From Polynucleobacter bastaniensis (GTDB lineage Bacteria; Pseudomonadota; Gammaproteobacteria; Burkholderiales; Burkholderiaceae): a stretch of DNA of 64,000 nt. The stretch is from contig NZ_JACVOU010000001.1 in assembly GCF_018882205.1 (NCBI RefSeq), positions 124,001-188,000 on the forward strand. The letters are read 5' to 3'. Shown here piece after piece: positions 36,668 to 47,220 of the stretch. Numbering within the stretch: position 1 is the stretch's first letter; each line of letters opens with the position of its first letter. The notes under the pieces were generated by a model. The model did no database searches. It saw nothing but the letters and a program-made list of their open reading frames with translations, and was not told the DNA's origin. The translations under genes and the position numbers were made by a program.

Positions 36668-37999
36668 TTATTCCTGTGGCTGTGGGTTAGGTGAATTAGC
36701 TGGTAACACCTTGTTATTCACTATCAATGGCGTTCCATTCTTCAACTTAAGCTGTCCGCTAGTAACCACTATGGCACCCTCATCAACCCCTTTAAGAATC
36801 GCTACCTGGTCTCCGCGTGTCGGCCCAGTAGTCACAAAGACTTGTTGAGCCTCCAGTGCTGGTTTGCCCTGCTTATCTTTCTTTCCGGTTGGCTTAGCAA
36901 TAAAGACTGTTGAGCCATATGGGTTATAGGTCACGGCCGTCTGGGGCAAAGTCAACATCTTCACCTGCTCACCTAACTTGATATTCACATTAGCAAACAT
37001 ACCCGGCAAGATCTTTTTATCTGGGTTGGCTAACTGAGCCTCAATCTGAATATTACGCGTATTCGTATCGACCTTCGGGCTAATCGCAGTAATCTTGCCA
37101 GTAAAGCTTGCGCCTTTAAATGCGTCAGTTGTCACCACAATTTCTTGCCCAACCTGAATTTGTTCGGCATTACTTTGTGGGAGATTGAAATCCACAAAAA
37201 TAGGATCTAAGGTTTGAAGAGTAAGTAACTTATCACCTGGGTTCACAAACTGACCAGGATTAATCATCACAATACCAACGCGTCCACTGAAAGGGGCTTT
37301 TAAATTTTTCTTAGCCACCAAAGCCGTTTGCTGCTCTACCTGCGCCTGCTTGGAGGCGGCATCAGCCCTACTGGTATCAAACACATTCTTACTAATAGCC
37401 TGAATTTCTAACTGCTGCCTATCGCGTTCATTAATTACCTTGGCCAAATCTGCCATGGCTTGCAACGATTTCAACTGAGCCACATCAGAGGCATCATTCA
37501 ACTTAATCACCAACTCACCCTCTTTAACATCCATACCAGATTTAATGGGCACGTTTTGAACTAAGCCACCAATTTCAGTGCTGAGCTCTACACCTCTAAA
37601 TGCACGCACATTACCAACGCTAGACAACTTAGGTTGCCATGCCGTCGTTTCCACAACCATTGTAGAAACCGATGCTGGTGGCAAGCCCATGCCCCCAATG
37701 AAATACTTAATCATGGCGGTCTTGAGTTGATTAAATCCAAAAATCAAACCTAATAACAAAAATACACCGCACAACATAATGGTCATACGACGACCCAAAG
37801 GAGTCATAGACTGCAATTTAGCGTTAATCTTGCTGCGCATAAAACGTTCGCACAAACGCAGCCAAAATCCTTTTATCTTTTCCAAAAGAGCAATGAGCCT
37901 CTCGCGAAGTTTCCACTCTACCGCCTTAGCAAGCATCCACGCCCATAAGGCAAGCGCTACTGCAGTTGCTTTGGTTTTAATTGTTTCCAGAAGTTTCAT
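36668..37999 (-). CDS. RND efflux periplasmic adaptor (membrane fusion protein)
   Basis: 443 residues. After a membrane anchor near residues 74-90 (MLCGVFLLLGLIFGF) comes the usual lipoyl/hairpin/beta-barrel layout: VPIKSGMDVKEGELVIKLND, APFSGRVGIVMINPGQFVNPG and LPGMFANVNIKLGE. Unusual is a 70-residue cytoplasmic N-terminal stretch that is Trp/Lys/Arg-rich and amphipathic. Internal ATGs at 37840, 37807 and 37786 are possible starts and none has a convincing ribosome site. The first ATG overlaps the OMP gene by 23 bases. Confidence 0.92.
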   Translation of the reverse strand: MKLLETIKTKATAVALALWAWMLAKAVEWKLRERLIALLEKIKGFWLRLCERFMRSKINAKLQSMTPLGRRMTIMLCGVFLLLGLIFGFNQLKTAMIKYFIGGMGLPPASVSTMVVETTAWQPKLSSVGNVRAFRGVELSTEIGGLVQNVPIKSGMDVKEGELVIKLNDASDVAQLKSLQAMADLAKVINERDRQQLEIQAISKNVFDTSRADAASKQAQVEQQTALVAKKNLKAPFSGRVGIVMINPGQFVNPGDKLLTLQTLDPIFVDFNLPQSNAEQIQVGQEIVVTTDAFKGASFTGKITAISPKVDTNTRNIQIEAQLANPDKKILPGMFANVNIKLGEQVKMLTLPQTAVTYNPYGSTVFIAKPTGKKDKQGKPALEAQQVFVTTGPTRGDQVAILKGVDEGAIVVTSGQLKLKNGTPLIVNNKVLPANSPNPQPQE

Positions 38000-39512
38000 T
38001 TTGATCTTTGTTCGCTATGGCTTTTGGTTGAAAGGCTGGGCCGGTACGATTCCACCAACCGCCGCCCAATGCTGCAAATAATGCTGCCGTGTCAGAGAAT
38101 CGAGTCGCTTGCGCAGAAACCGATTTGACTTTAGCAATTTGATATTGATTTTGGTAATAGAGGACAGCCAAGTAGCTAGCAGTACCTAGCTTGTATTGCT
38201 GCTGCACCAAATCCAAAGTTTCATAAGCATAGCGTTCAGCGTCTGATGCAGACTTCAATGCTTGAGCGCCTGTTTCTAGAGCACGTAAGGAATCGGCCAC
38301 TTCTTGAAAAGCCTTAAGAACAGTCGCTTGATATTGAAAAACTGCTTGTTCGTAGTTGGCCATCGCACCACGGCGTTGAGCTAATAACTGCCCACCCTGA
38401 AAGAGTGGCTGAAAGATACCGCCAGCAATAGACCATAGAGTGGCATTCGGCCCAAACAAGGCTGAGCTTGTTAATGCTGCGGAGCCAATAGCACCAGTGA
38501 TATTAAATTGTGGCAATAAATTCGCAGTAGCAACACCCACCAAAGCATTGGTGGCCTTGAGTTGCGCCTCTGCTGCACGCACATCTGGTCGCTGACGTAC
38601 TAAGCTCGATGGCACTGAGAGCGGCAGCTTCTCTGGTAAATGCAAAGACTTCAAGTCAAAATTGGTGATGCTGGCATTACTAGGTAAGTCACCCACCAAC
38701 ACTGCCAGCTGATTACGCGCAAATGAAAGATTGCGTTCGTAGGTAAATAAATCGACTTGCGAGTTAGAGACCAAGGTTCTTTGTGAGGTCACATCCACCC
38801 GAGAGACTGTACCAATTGATAATTGCTTTTCGGTAACTTCGGCTAAATTTGTTTGTGCTTTTAAAATTTCTTCTGTAGCTTGCATCTGCGCTCGCAAAGC
38901 CGCCTCTCGTACCGCACCGGTAACAATATTGGCCGTCAAAGAAAGATAGGCGCCTTCTAGCTGAAACTGTGCAATTTCCTCTTTTGCTCTAGCGCTTTCA
39001 ACTGCGCGGCGTGCGCCACCAAAGACATCTAATTTATATGTGACATTTACAGAAGCGTTATAGAGGTTGTAAGTGTCAGATCCAAAAGGCAAGCCATAAA
39101 TTGCGGCGGGTTGTAATTGCCGAGTAGCACCGCCATTTAAACCGACGGCTGGAAAATACTGTCCACCAATTTGGGCATTGACATTTTCCTGGCTCGCGCG
39201 AAGCGCAGCATCAGCAGCGCCTAAATTGGGGTTTTGCTGAAGAGCCTTTTTGATGAGGACATCTAATTCAGGAGACTTAAATAACTCCCACCACTGAGCC
39301 TCAATATCGGCACCTTCAATAAACTCTTGAGCCGTGCCCCCTGGAACTCCTGGCGCCGTAGCTAGTGTCTGAGAAAGGGTAGTTTCGGTATACCTAGATG
39401 TATTCGGAGCTTCAGGTTGCTTGAAGTCTGGACCTACCGCGCATGCAGAAAGAAATCCCGCAAAAATAAGCGGAAGCAAACGCAAGCAAGAGAATTCTTT
39501 GAAGCCGAGCAT
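37977..39512 (-). CDS. RND efflux outer-membrane lipoprotein (NodT/TolC family)
   Basis: 511 residues from the chosen start. The outer-membrane channel of the tripartite pump. MLGFKEFSCLRLLPLIFAGFLSAC is a lipoprotein signal with the modified cysteine at 24, followed by AVGPDFKQPE, typical of NodT-type factors. Two repeated helical outer membrane efflux domains follow, with VRQRPDVRAAEAQLKA between them. An open frame extends 39 codons upstream but its N terminus is not a signal. The order OMP-adaptor-pump is less common than adaptor-pump-OMP. Confidence 0.92.
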   Translation of the reverse strand: MLGFKEFSCLRLLPLIFAGFLSACAVGPDFKQPEAPNTSRYTETTLSQTLATAPGVPGGTAQEFIEGADIEAQWWELFKSPELDVLIKKALQQNPNLGAADAALRASQENVNAQIGGQYFPAVGLNGGATRQLQPAAIYGLPFGSDTYNLYNASVNVTYKLDVFGGARRAVESARAKEEIAQFQLEGAYLSLTANIVTGAVREAALRAQMQATEEILKAQTNLAEVTEKQLSIGTVSRVDVTSQRTLVSNSQVDLFTYERNLSFARNQLAVLVGDLPSNASITNFDLKSLHLPEKLPLSVPSSLVRQRPDVRAAEAQLKATNALVGVATANLLPQFNITGAIGSAALTSSALFGPNATLWSIAGGIFQPLFQGGQLLAQRRGAMANYEQAVFQYQATVLKAFQEVADSLRALETGAQALKSASDAERYAYETLDLVQQQYKLGTASYLAVLYYQNQYQIAKVKSVSAQATRFSDTAALFAALGGGWWNRTGPAFQPKAIANKDQNETSGNN

Positions 39513-39599
39513 GAACTGTGACAAACATCCTTTTCTATAGCAGATATTTGAACACACTTTTCTAAATGAGTCTGTGTAACACCTTGATTTAAATAATAA

Positions 39600-39629
39600 A
39601 TTTTGTACACAGCTAAACACAGAAGTCAA
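39600..39629 (-). promoter_or_regulatory. Candidate sigma-70 promoter of the RND efflux operon
   Basis: Leftward: TTGACT (-35, 39624-39629) and CAAAAT (-10, 39600-39605) with an 18-base spacer, about 90 bases before the OMP start. The -35 matches five of six consensus bases and the -10 four of six. A small dyad, GTGTaACAC, lies downstream near 39574 and could be an operator; no regulator gene adjoins. Confidence 0.4.
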
Positions 39630-39656
39630 ACGGATTTTTTTACCCCTGGCATCTTT

Positions 39657-40520
39657 TTAGTGGGCAATTCTTCCAAAACTTCCGCTATTGAAATCCTGCA
39701 TAGCCTGAGCTATCTCTTCTTTGGTATTCATCACAAATGGGCCATAGCCAACGATAGGCTCATTAATAGGTTCGCCACTTAACAGCAAAGCAATCGAGTC
39801 TTCAAGTACATTAATTTGAATATCTTGGCCTTGATTGCTAAACATCAACATCTGAGCATCTTTGGCCACTACTCCCTCACCCACCTCAATAGCACCCTTA
39901 AGTACAACTAGAGATGCATTCCAACCCTCAGGCACCGGAAGTCTTGTCGAACCCTTCCTCAACTTCAGGTCAATCACATGCATAGGGGTGAATGTACGAG
40001 CAGGGCCTTGATGGCCATCCAACTCTCCAGCGATGATGCGGGCTTGCCCCGACCCATCCTTCAAATCAATTGTAGGAATCTGTTTATCTAGAATGGCCTG
40101 ATAACCTGGCTTGGTCATCTTCAGTTTTGCAGGTAGATTGACCCACAACTGCACCATATTCAGAGTGCCGCCGTTTTTAGCAAAGTCTTCAGAATGAAAC
40201 TCTTCATGCAAGATGCCAGAGCCGGCAGTCATCCACTGCACGTCGCCAGGGCCAATGATGCCGCCCTGACCAGTGGAATCCTTATGCGCTACTTCGCCCT
40301 CATAAACGACCGTGACAGTTTCAAAACCACGATGGGGATGCGAGCCTACCCCCTTACGTTCAGTGGTTGAGGCAAACTCCGCTGGACCCGCATAGTCCAG
40401 CATTAAGAATGGACTCATCTGCCTTCCCAGATCTTGATAGAAAAACAAGGTACGGACAGGAAAGCCATCGCCAACCCAGTGACCCTGATCATTGCCTTGA
40501 ATGCCGATTACTTTTTTCAT
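39657..40520 (-). CDS. Pirin family protein
   Basis: 287 residues from MKKVIGIQGNDQGHWV; a longer frame extends 19 codons into glmS but is unlikely. Bicupin proteins of this family bind a metal: HPHRGFETVTVVYEGEVAHKDS and HEEFHSEDF carry the expected ligands. Some bacterial pirins are quercetinases and others are regulators, and the role here is unknown. It starts 10 bases after glmS stops, at the end of a long leftward gene run. Confidence 0.88.
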   Translation of the reverse strand: MKKVIGIQGNDQGHWVGDGFPVRTLFFYQDLGRQMSPFLMLDYAGPAEFASTTERKGVGSHPHRGFETVTVVYEGEVAHKDSTGQGGIIGPGDVQWMTAGSGILHEEFHSEDFAKNGGTLNMVQLWVNLPAKLKMTKPGYQAILDKQIPTIDLKDGSGQARIIAGELDGHQGPARTFTPMHVIDLKLRKGSTRLPVPEGWNASLVVLKGAIEVGEGVVAKDAQMLMFSNQGQDIQINVLEDSIALLLSGEPINEPIVGYGPFVMNTKEEIAQAMQDFNSGSFGRIAH

Positions 40521-40530
40521 ACTCTTGGGA

Positions 40531-42363
40531 TTACTCCACCGTAACGCTCTTTGCGAGGTTACGCGGCTTATCGACATCGGTGCCTAGGGCGCAAGCGGTG
40601 TGATACGCCAGAAGTTGTAGCGGAACTATATGCAAGATTGGTGAAAGATTGCCGTAGTGTTCAGGCAAACGAATCACATTAATGCCTTCACTACTGGTGA
40701 TCTCGGTATCTTGATCAGCAAAGACATAGAGCTTCCCACCGCGAGCTTTAACTTCCTGCATATTCGACTTGAGCTTTTCTAATAAGTCGTCTTTGGGGGC
40801 TACAGTAACCACTGGCATCTTCTCGGTAACGAGTGCAAGTGGTCCATGCTTTAACTCACCTGCTGGATAGGCTTCAGCATGAATATACGAAATTTCTTTT
40901 AACTTGAGAGCACCTTCAAGAGCAATTGGATAATGCATGCCACGCCCTAGGAATAAAGCGTTTTCACACTTAGCAAATGCTGTGCTCCAAGCGATGATCT
41001 GAGGCTCAAGGGCTAAGACCGCATGCAATGCTTTTGGTAAATGGCGCAAGTCACGTGAGAGTTCTTTCTCTCGCTCGGGGCTTACTTTTCCTGCCCGCTT
41101 AGCCAATGAAACAGCCAGTAGATAAAGGGCAACTAGCTGAGTTGTAAATGCTTTAGTAGAAGCTACGCCAATCTCGGTACCAGCCTTGGTCAAGAAGCTC
41201 CAATTGGTTTCGCGAACCATAGCACTAGAGGCCACGTTACAAATCGCAAGAGTATATTGATGTCCCAGCGCTTGCGCATGGCGCAAAGCTGCCAGAGTAT
41301 CGGCAGTCTCACCAGACTGGGAGACCACCACAATTAAAGTATTGGGATTGGGTACGGTTGTGCGATAGCGATATTCACTAGCAATCTCAACCTGTGTCGG
41401 AATACCCGCCAAATCTTCTAACCAATACTTGGCCACGCAGGCAGAGTAGTAGCTAGTACCGCAAGCCAAGATCAAAATTTGATCAAACTTTTTCCACTGC
41501 TCGGGGTCGGCATTAAAGAGTTCTGGGCCAAAGCTAGCAATATTGGCAAGCGTGTCACCAATAGCTCTAGGTTGCTCAAAAATCTCTTTCTGCATGTAGT
41601 GCTGATAAGGCCCTAGATCCACAGAGTCGGCTTGCGCAGGCATCGGCTTTTGTTCTCGCTGCGCTATCTTTCCTGCCTGATCGATGATCTCAACGCTCTC
41701 TGCTTTGAGAACAGCAACATCGCCCTCTTCCAAATACATCATGGATTGCGCTCGACCAGCAAGCGCTAAAGCATCAGAAGCGAGGAAGTTTTCTTTCTCA
41801 CCAAGAGCAACGACCAAAGGTGAGCCTACTCGCGCGCCCACCAAAACATCTGGACGATCTTGTGCAATCACAGCAATCGCATAAGCACCATGAAGTCGTG
41901 GCAATACGGAGCGGACTGAAGCAACTAAATCTACTTGCTTACTGGATACATAAGCTTGATGAATTAAATGCGCAATCACTTCAGTATCCGTTTCTGAAGT
42001 AAATGTATAGCCTGCAGATTTCAGCTCATTGCGCAGTGATTCGTAGTTTTCAATAATACCGTTGTGAACAACAGCAATCAATCCACCAGAAATATGGGGA
42101 TGTGCATTTTGTGTATCAGGCTTACCGTGAGTTGCCCAGCGAGTATGCGCAATACCTAGAGTGCCATGAAATTCTTTACCCTGCTCTGCTAACTCAGAGA
42201 CCCGCGCAGTAGTACGTGCACGCTCAATCGGATGCTTGGCATCATCACCATTAATGACAGCAAAACCACAAGAATCATAGCCGCGGTACTCAAGGCGACG
42301 TAGGCCTTCAATTAAGACTTCAACAATATTCTTACGTGATGCTGCGCCAACAATTCCGCACAT
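40531..42363 (-). CDS. glmS: Glutamine-fructose-6-phosphate aminotransferase (isomerizing)
   Basis: 610 residues. It makes glucosamine-6-phosphate from fructose-6-phosphate and glutamine, the entry to peptidoglycan and LPS sugars. MCGIVGAAS gives the N-terminal catalytic Cys after Met removal. Two SIS domains follow ([55 protein letters not shown]) and the C terminus [11 protein letters not shown] is conserved. It overlaps glmU by one base. No glmS ribozyme is expected or seen, because no leader exists. Confidence 0.97.
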   Translation of the reverse strand: MCGIVGAASRKNIVEVLIEGLRRLEYRGYDSCGFAVINGDDAKHPIERARTTARVSELAEQGKEFHGTLGIAHTRWATHGKPDTQNAHPHISGGLIAVVHNGIIENYESLRNELKSAGYTFTSETDTEVIAHLIHQAYVSSKQVDLVASVRSVLPRLHGAYAIAVIAQDRPDVLVGARVGSPLVVALGEKENFLASDALALAGRAQSMMYLEEGDVAVLKAESVEIIDQAGKIAQREQKPMPAQADSVDLGPYQHYMQKEIFEQPRAIGDTLANIASFGPELFNADPEQWKKFDQILILACGTSYYSACVAKYWLEDLAGIPTQVEIASEYRYRTTVPNPNTLIVVVSQSGETADTLAALRHAQALGHQYTLAICNVASSAMVRETNWSFLTKAGTEIGVASTKAFTTQLVALYLLAVSLAKRAGKVSPEREKELSRDLRHLPKALHAVLALEPQIIAWSTAFAKCENALFLGRGMHYPIALEGALKLKEISYIHAEAYPAGELKHGPLALVTEKMPVVTVAPKDDLLEKLKSNMQEVKARGGKLYVFADQDTEITSSEGINVIRLPEHYGNLSPILHIVPLQLLAYHTACALGTDVDKPRNLAKSVTVE

Positions 42364-43799
42364 TATTTTTTAACCTTCACGGATTTTTTGGTGGCTACTT
42401 TCTTTACTGGACGCTGCCACTGCAAAGAAATTTGCTTAGCTCGTGATACTGTCAACTGATTCGGAGGTGCATCTTTAGTCAGGGTTGTACCAGCACCTAG
42501 GGTAGCGCCACGGCCTACGCGCACTGGGGCAACCAGCTGAGTATCAGAGCCAATGAAGACATCGTCCTCAATAATCGTTTGGTGTTTATTCACGCCATCG
42601 TAGTTACAAGTAATCGTACCTGCGCCAATATTGACTCTCGAGCCAACAATGGAGTCACCCACATAAGCTAAATGGTTGGCCTTACTGTTTGCAGCAATCT
42701 TGCTGTTCTTCACTTCTACAAAGTTGCCAATATGTACATCATTAGACAAATCCGCACCAGGACGCAAACGAGCATAGGGTCCAATTAGCGAATTTGAACC
42801 AACTTGCGCACCATCAATATGACTGTACGGGTGAATGGTGACATTCTTACCAATCACACTATTGCGAACAATGCAGTACGGACCTAATTTTGTGCCCGCA
42901 GCCAAGGTAACACTACCCTCAAATACACAACCAACATCAATAAAGACATCCGTGCCGCACTCTAGCGTTCCGCGGATATCGATGCGCGCTGGATCTGCCA
43001 AAGAAACGCCAGCATCCATTAATATATTCGCCTGATTAAGTTGATGAACTCGCTCTAGTGCGGCCAACTGATCGCGACTGTTAACGCCAACAGTTTCATA
43101 TTCAGCATCAGCTTGTGCAGTACGAATAGGTACGCCATCTTTGACTGCCATTGCAATCACATCAGTTAAATAGTATTCACCTTGGGCATTGCTTGCACGC
43201 AAAGACTTCAACCACTTCTTGAGTGAGTTTGTTGGCACTACCATGATGCCGGTATTGATTTCTTGAAGGCGTTTTTGCGCAGGTGTCGCATCTTTTTCTT
43301 CAACGATCTCTATTACCGAGCCATCGACATCTCGCACGATGCGACCGTAGCCTGTTGGATTGCTCAGGTTTTGGGTTAGCAGCGCTAATGCAGAATCTTG
43401 ACCACGGATACCATCAGCCAAATTGGCTAATTTTGAGAGCGTCTTTTTACTTGTGAGAGGCACATCACCATACAGAACCAAAGTAGGTTCATTCACGTCC
43501 AGCTTAGGCAAGGCTTGCAATAAAGCATGACCCGTTCCTTTTTGCTCAGCTTGTAAGGCAGTAGCTACTTTGCCAAAACGAGAATCTTGCTCGCTAGCAG
43601 TTTGGAGGAATTGCTTAACATCAGCAGCGCCATGCCCAACAACGACAATGGGGCTAGTTTTAGTGCTTTTACCTTGCAGGTCTAGAGCCGTATTCAAAAC
43701 GTGCTGGAGAAGGGGTTTGCCGGCCAAGGTTTGAAGAACCTTGGGTAAGGCGGACTTCATCCGCTTTCCCTGCCCAGCAGCCAAAATAACGATGTTCAT
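42363..43799 (-). CDS. glmU: Bifunctional GlmU: N-acetylglucosamine-1-phosphate uridyltransferase and glucosamine-1-phosphate acetyltransferase
   Basis: 478 residues. The N-terminal half is a sugar nucleotidyltransferase ([20 protein letters not shown]). From residue 250 on there are left-handed beta-helix hexapeptide repeats ([21 protein letters not shown] and similar) for the acetyltransferase. The Lys-rich tail [15 protein letters not shown] is an extra of about 20 residues beyond the E. coli protein. It makes UDP-GlcNAc. Located between ttcA (4-base overlap) and glmS, so both hexosamine steps are coupled. glmM is not in the window. Confidence 0.97.
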   Translation of the reverse strand: MNIVILAAGQGKRMKSALPKVLQTLAGKPLLQHVLNTALDLQGKSTKTSPIVVVGHGAADVKQFLQTASEQDSRFGKVATALQAEQKGTGHALLQALPKLDVNEPTLVLYGDVPLTSKKTLSKLANLADGIRGQDSALALLTQNLSNPTGYGRIVRDVDGSVIEIVEEKDATPAQKRLQEINTGIMVVPTNSLKKWLKSLRASNAQGEYYLTDVIAMAVKDGVPIRTAQADAEYETVGVNSRDQLAALERVHQLNQANILMDAGVSLADPARIDIRGTLECGTDVFIDVGCVFEGSVTLAAGTKLGPYCIVRNSVIGKNVTIHPYSHIDGAQVGSNSLIGPYARLRPGADLSNDVHIGNFVEVKNSKIAANSKANHLAYVGDSIVGSRVNIGAGTITCNYDGVNKHQTIIEDDVFIGSDTQLVAPVRVGRGATLGAGTTLTKDAPPNQLTVSRAKQISLQWQRPVKKVATKKSVKVKK

Positions 43800-44704
43800 A
43801 AAGAAGGATTATAAGACCCCTGAATCAGGGTTCCACAGGCTATTTCATCAATTTCTGTCTCGTCAATTGCCTTATCTCCGGCAGATCTTGCGGCAATGCC
43901 CGACAGTTCTGTAGAAATCTCTAAATTCTTAAAGTCAAACGCCTCACCATCCATCAAATGGGAGGGCACGATGTGGTGCATTGAGCGAAAGAGATTCTCA
44001 ACACGCCCAGGGTGCTTTTTCTCCCAATCGCGCAACATCTCTTTCATGGCGCCACGCTGCAAATTGGGCTGACTGCCGCACAGATTGCACGGAATAATCG
44101 GGAAGTTCATGTCTACTGCATAACGCTCAAGTAACTTTTCAGGAACGTAAGCTAGAGGGCGAATGACAATATGCTTACCGTCATCTGATCGCAACTTTGG
44201 CGGCATACCTTTAAGCTTGCCAGCAAAGAACATATTGAGCATTAGTGTCTCTAAGATGTCATCACGATGGTGGCCTAAGGCAATCTTAGTGGCGCCTAAC
44301 TCATCTGCTACGCGATACAAAATGCCACGACGTAATCGAGAGCAAAGTCCACACGTAGTTTTCCCCTCTGGAATAACACGCTTGACGATGCTATAGGTAT
44401 CTTGATTTTCAATGTGATACTCGACACCTAAAGCTTTTAAATAATTCGGCAAAATCTCCGCCGGAAAGCCTGGCTGCTTTTGATCTAAGTTGACAGCAAC
44501 CATTCCAAAATTAATTGGTGCGCGCTCACGCAGCTTCAACAAAATATCGAGCATGGCATAACTATCTTTGCCGCCCGATAAACACACCATCACTTTATCG
44601 CCATCTTCGATCATTCCAAAGTCGCCAATCGCTTGACCAACTAAACGACATAGCTTTTTTTCCAGCTTGTTTTCTTCTAAGACGACTTTACGAATATCAC
44701 TCAT
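43796..44704 (-). CDS. ttcA: tRNA cytosine-32 2-sulfurtransferase
   Basis: 302 residues. It thiolates C32 of some tRNAs using ATP and an iron-sulfur cluster. The PP-loop is [16 protein letters not shown]. Cluster ligands [10 protein letters not shown] and CNLCGSQ are both visible, and [16 protein letters not shown] is a characteristic segment. No structural oddities. It overlaps glmU by four bases and follows folB by 27 bases. Confidence 0.95.
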   Translation of the reverse strand: MSDIRKVVLEENKLEKKLCRLVGQAIGDFGMIEDGDKVMVCLSGGKDSYAMLDILLKLRERAPINFGMVAVNLDQKQPGFPAEILPNYLKALGVEYHIENQDTYSIVKRVIPEGKTTCGLCSRLRRGILYRVADELGATKIALGHHRDDILETLMLNMFFAGKLKGMPPKLRSDDGKHIVIRPLAYVPEKLLERYAVDMNFPIIPCNLCGSQPNLQRGAMKEMLRDWEKKHPGRVENLFRSMHHIVPSHLMDGEAFDFKNLEISTELSGIAARSAGDKAIDETEIDEIACGTLIQGSYNPSL

Positions 44705-44731
44705 GGCTACTAAATTTTTTCTTTAATTTCT

Positions 44732-45127
44732 TTAAGCCTGCTTCATCCGAAACACCTCAACACCAACAGAATGGCAATCAGGATAGACATCGGGCTTAGC
44801 TGTACTGACGCGAGCAGCAATGACCTTGGGATGCAAGAGCATTGCAGCAACGATGTCATCGCAAAAAGTTTCCTGTAAGTGAATATGGCCTTGGGAAGAC
44901 AGCGACTTAATGGTTTCACGCATAAAGTCATAGTCAACTACTTCTTCCAATAAATCCTTAGAAGGGGTATTGATATTCAGCGGAATATAGAGGTCTACAT
45001 TCAGAATAACGCGCTGTTCAGCCTTTTTCTCAAAATCATGGACACCAATATTGATATAGATTTCATAGTCACGTAGAAATAAGCGGCGGCAATCAGCCAG
45101 TGCTGGATTAGAAAGAATGGTATTCAT
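44732..45127 (-). CDS. folB: Dihydroneopterin aldolase family protein
   Basis: 131 residues. It converts 7,8-dihydroneopterin to 6-hydroxymethyl-dihydropterin in folate synthesis. Features of the family are IYINIGVHDFEKKAEQRVILNVDL, VVDYDFMRETIKSL and the HLQETFCDDIVAAML segment with the glutamate. The C-terminal segment VSTAKPDVYPDCHSVGVEVFR contains the conserved lysine. The pteridine-reductase-like SDR gene is just upstream, so this may be a pterin operon. Confidence 0.93.
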   Translation of the reverse strand: MNTILSNPALADCRRLFLRDYEIYINIGVHDFEKKAEQRVILNVDLYIPLNINTPSKDLLEEVVDYDFMRETIKSLSSQGHIHLQETFCDDIVAAMLLHPKVIAARVSTAKPDVYPDCHSVGVEVFRMKQA

Positions 45128-45181
45128 AAATTGTGTATTGATTCTTTCTTTATTAACTATTTTTTATTCTGTATTAAATTC

Positions 45182-45997
45182 TTAATTGGTTTTAAACATC
45201 ACATCGCGTAATGATGGCAATAGATGCTGTCCGCCATCCACGTATAAGGTGGTGCCCGTGATCGCATTAGAGCTCGCTAAAAATACAGCTGCTTTTGAAA
45301 TATCACTGGGTGTTGATGATTTTCCTAATGGCGTCATCTGGTGTGCTTTCGCAAAACCTGCTTCGGTTTGATCGCCCGAAGTCAGGGTAATACCAGGGGC
45401 TAAACCAATCATGCGTAAGTGCGGAGCAAAATCTACCGCCAGCACTTCAACTGAAGTGAGAAGCGCTGCTTTAGATAATGTGTAAGACAAATAATCTGGA
45501 TTGAGATTAATTAATTTTTGATCGAGCAACTGAATTACAGAAGGAGTTAATAAATTACTACCGCTTGCTTGCTTTGCCCGACTCTTTTGATATGCAAACA
45601 TCAACTGAGATAACAAGATGGGTGCAGCTAGATTGACCTGCATATGGTCTTGTAAAATCTGACTACTGAGCGGAGTATCGGAATTGGCACGATCATATTC
45701 AAAGATCGAGGCGCTATTAACCAGGCATTGCAAGTTACTGAACTCAGCAAGCACTGCGATGAATAGAGCATTGATTTCCGTCTCATTAGCGAGGTTTGCC
45801 TTGAATGCTACGGCCTTACCTCCTAACTTCTGAATTTCAGTTACGGTAGCTTGAGCCTCGGATGCAGACTGGCCATAATGAACTGCTACATCCCAGCCCT
45901 GACGAGCAAACTCCAAGGCAATTTCTCGACCAAGACGCTTGGCAGCGCCGGTCACTAAAACTGCTTTATTTTGCTGAGGTTGTGGGTTTGAACTCAA
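45182..45997 (-). CDS. SDR family oxidoreductase, pteridine reductase-like
   Basis: 271 residues. The nucleotide-binding motif is VTGAAKRLGREIALEFA: the TGAAKRLG form, with Arg in the place of the last-but-two residue, is typical of pteridine reductases such as FolM and PTR1. The catalytic YTLSKAALLTS and the C-terminal DGGQHLLPS follow. It likely reduces a dihydropterin or dihydrofolate with NADPH, which fits folB next door. The serine of the classical triad is less clear, as in several FolM homologues. Divergent from the MidA-like gene by 30 bases. Confidence 0.85.
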   Translation of the reverse strand: MSSNPQPQQNKAVLVTGAAKRLGREIALEFARQGWDVAVHYGQSASEAQATVTEIQKLGGKAVAFKANLANETEINALFIAVLAEFSNLQCLVNSASIFEYDRANSDTPLSSQILQDHMQVNLAAPILLSQLMFAYQKSRAKQASGSNLLTPSVIQLLDQKLINLNPDYLSYTLSKAALLTSVEVLAVDFAPHLRMIGLAPGITLTSGDQTEAGFAKAHQMTPLGKSSTPSDISKAAVFLASSNAITGTTLYVDGGQHLLPSLRDVMFKTN

Positions 45998-46027
45998 GTT
46001 ACCTAAATTCTCTTAGACTAGCGAGCT

Positions 46028-47215
46028 ATGGATATTACCTTGACCAGCCTTGAAACGGCTCATACCGAGCTTCTTAGCCAGAAAATAATGGCAGAAATCG
46101 CCTCAAACGGCGGCTGGATCCCCTTCTCAAGATATATGGAAATGGCCCTCTATGAGCCAGGAATGGGCTATTACAGTGCCGGAGCTCATAAATTGGGAAC
46201 CGGTGGTGATTTCACGACCGCACCTGAGCTATCCCCCCTGTTTGGCGCTGCCATTGTGGAGACGCTTTTACCTATTCTCGAGGCTCTTCAGTCTCAAGGA
46301 CTCCCCACCCAGATTCTGGAATTTGGTGCCGGTACGGGCAAGTTAGCCCAATCCATTCTCAGCCGTCTTCAAGAGCTTGATTTCACTCTGGATCACTATG
46401 ACATCATCGAGATCTCGCCCGACCTAGCTCAAAGACAAGAAGAGCGACTTCAACATCTCTCCAAGAAACTCAATTTATCTACTCAATGCCATTGGCTCAG
46501 CTCCTTACCCAACAGCTTCAAAGGCATTATGTTAGCCAACGAAGTCATTGATGCCATACCTTGTGATGCCATCATTTTCCAAAATGGTTTCTGGTATTGG
46601 CAAGGCGTCTCAGTTGTTGATGGTAAGCTTATTTGGTCAGCAGGAAAGCCGGCTGAACAGTCGCTACTTCCAGAAGCATTGGTGAATGGAAGTTTCTCTG
46701 AAGGCTATGTCACTGAGTTACACGTACCAGCAAATGCTTGGATGCGCCAAGTAGCTAATCATCTAGATACCGGACTCTTTCTGACTTTTGACTACGGCTT
46801 TCCAGAGAATGAGTACTATCACGCTCAACGTCTCGAGGGAACCTTAATAGCGCACCATCGCCATCATGCAATTCAAGATCCGTTTTATCTTCCAGGACTA
46901 TGTGATGTGACTACCCACGTTGAGTGGTCACAAATTGCGCGTAGTGCGCTAGAGGCAGGGGTTGATGATGTCTATCTCAGTAATCAAGCAAGCTATTTGC
47001 TTGATGCGGGTATTGGTGATATCGCATTAGAGATTGGCGACCCTAGCAATCCAGAAACTTTTTTACCCATTTCAAACTCTCTGCAAAAACTGTTATCCGA
47101 AGCAGAGATGGGGGAGATCTTTAAGGTCTTCGCATTCTCAAAGAAACTATCCGACATATTGCCAGACCATACATTAGAGGGCTTACCTGGCCTACGAGGT
47201 AGAAACCGGCTTTAA
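46028..47215 (+). CDS. SAM-dependent methyltransferase of the MidA/NDUFAF7 family
   Basis: 395 residues (DUF185). The eukaryotic homologue NDUFAF7 methylates an arginine of complex I subunit NDUFS2; bacterial substrates are not established. GGWIPFSRYMEMALYEPGMGYY, then DFTTAPELSPLFG, the SAM-binding LEFGAGTGKLAQSI and MLANEVIDAIPC are all typical. FDYGFPENEYY matches another conserved strand. It converges with cca; notably a NDUFA9-like gene lies 1.1 kb away. Confidence 0.93.
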   Translation: MDITLTSLETAHTELLSQKIMAEIASNGGWIPFSRYMEMALYEPGMGYYSAGAHKLGTGGDFTTAPELSPLFGAAIVETLLPILEALQSQGLPTQILEFGAGTGKLAQSILSRLQELDFTLDHYDIIEISPDLAQRQEERLQHLSKKLNLSTQCHWLSSLPNSFKGIMLANEVIDAIPCDAIIFQNGFWYWQGVSVVDGKLIWSAGKPAEQSLLPEALVNGSFSEGYVTELHVPANAWMRQVANHLDTGLFLTFDYGFPENEYYHAQRLEGTLIAHHRHHAIQDPFYLPGLCDVTTHVEWSQIARSALEAGVDDVYLSNQASYLLDAGIGDIALEIGDPSNPETFLPISNSLQKLLSEAEMGEIFKVFAFSKKLSDILPDHTLEGLPGLRGRNRL

Positions 47216-47220
47216 ATTAA

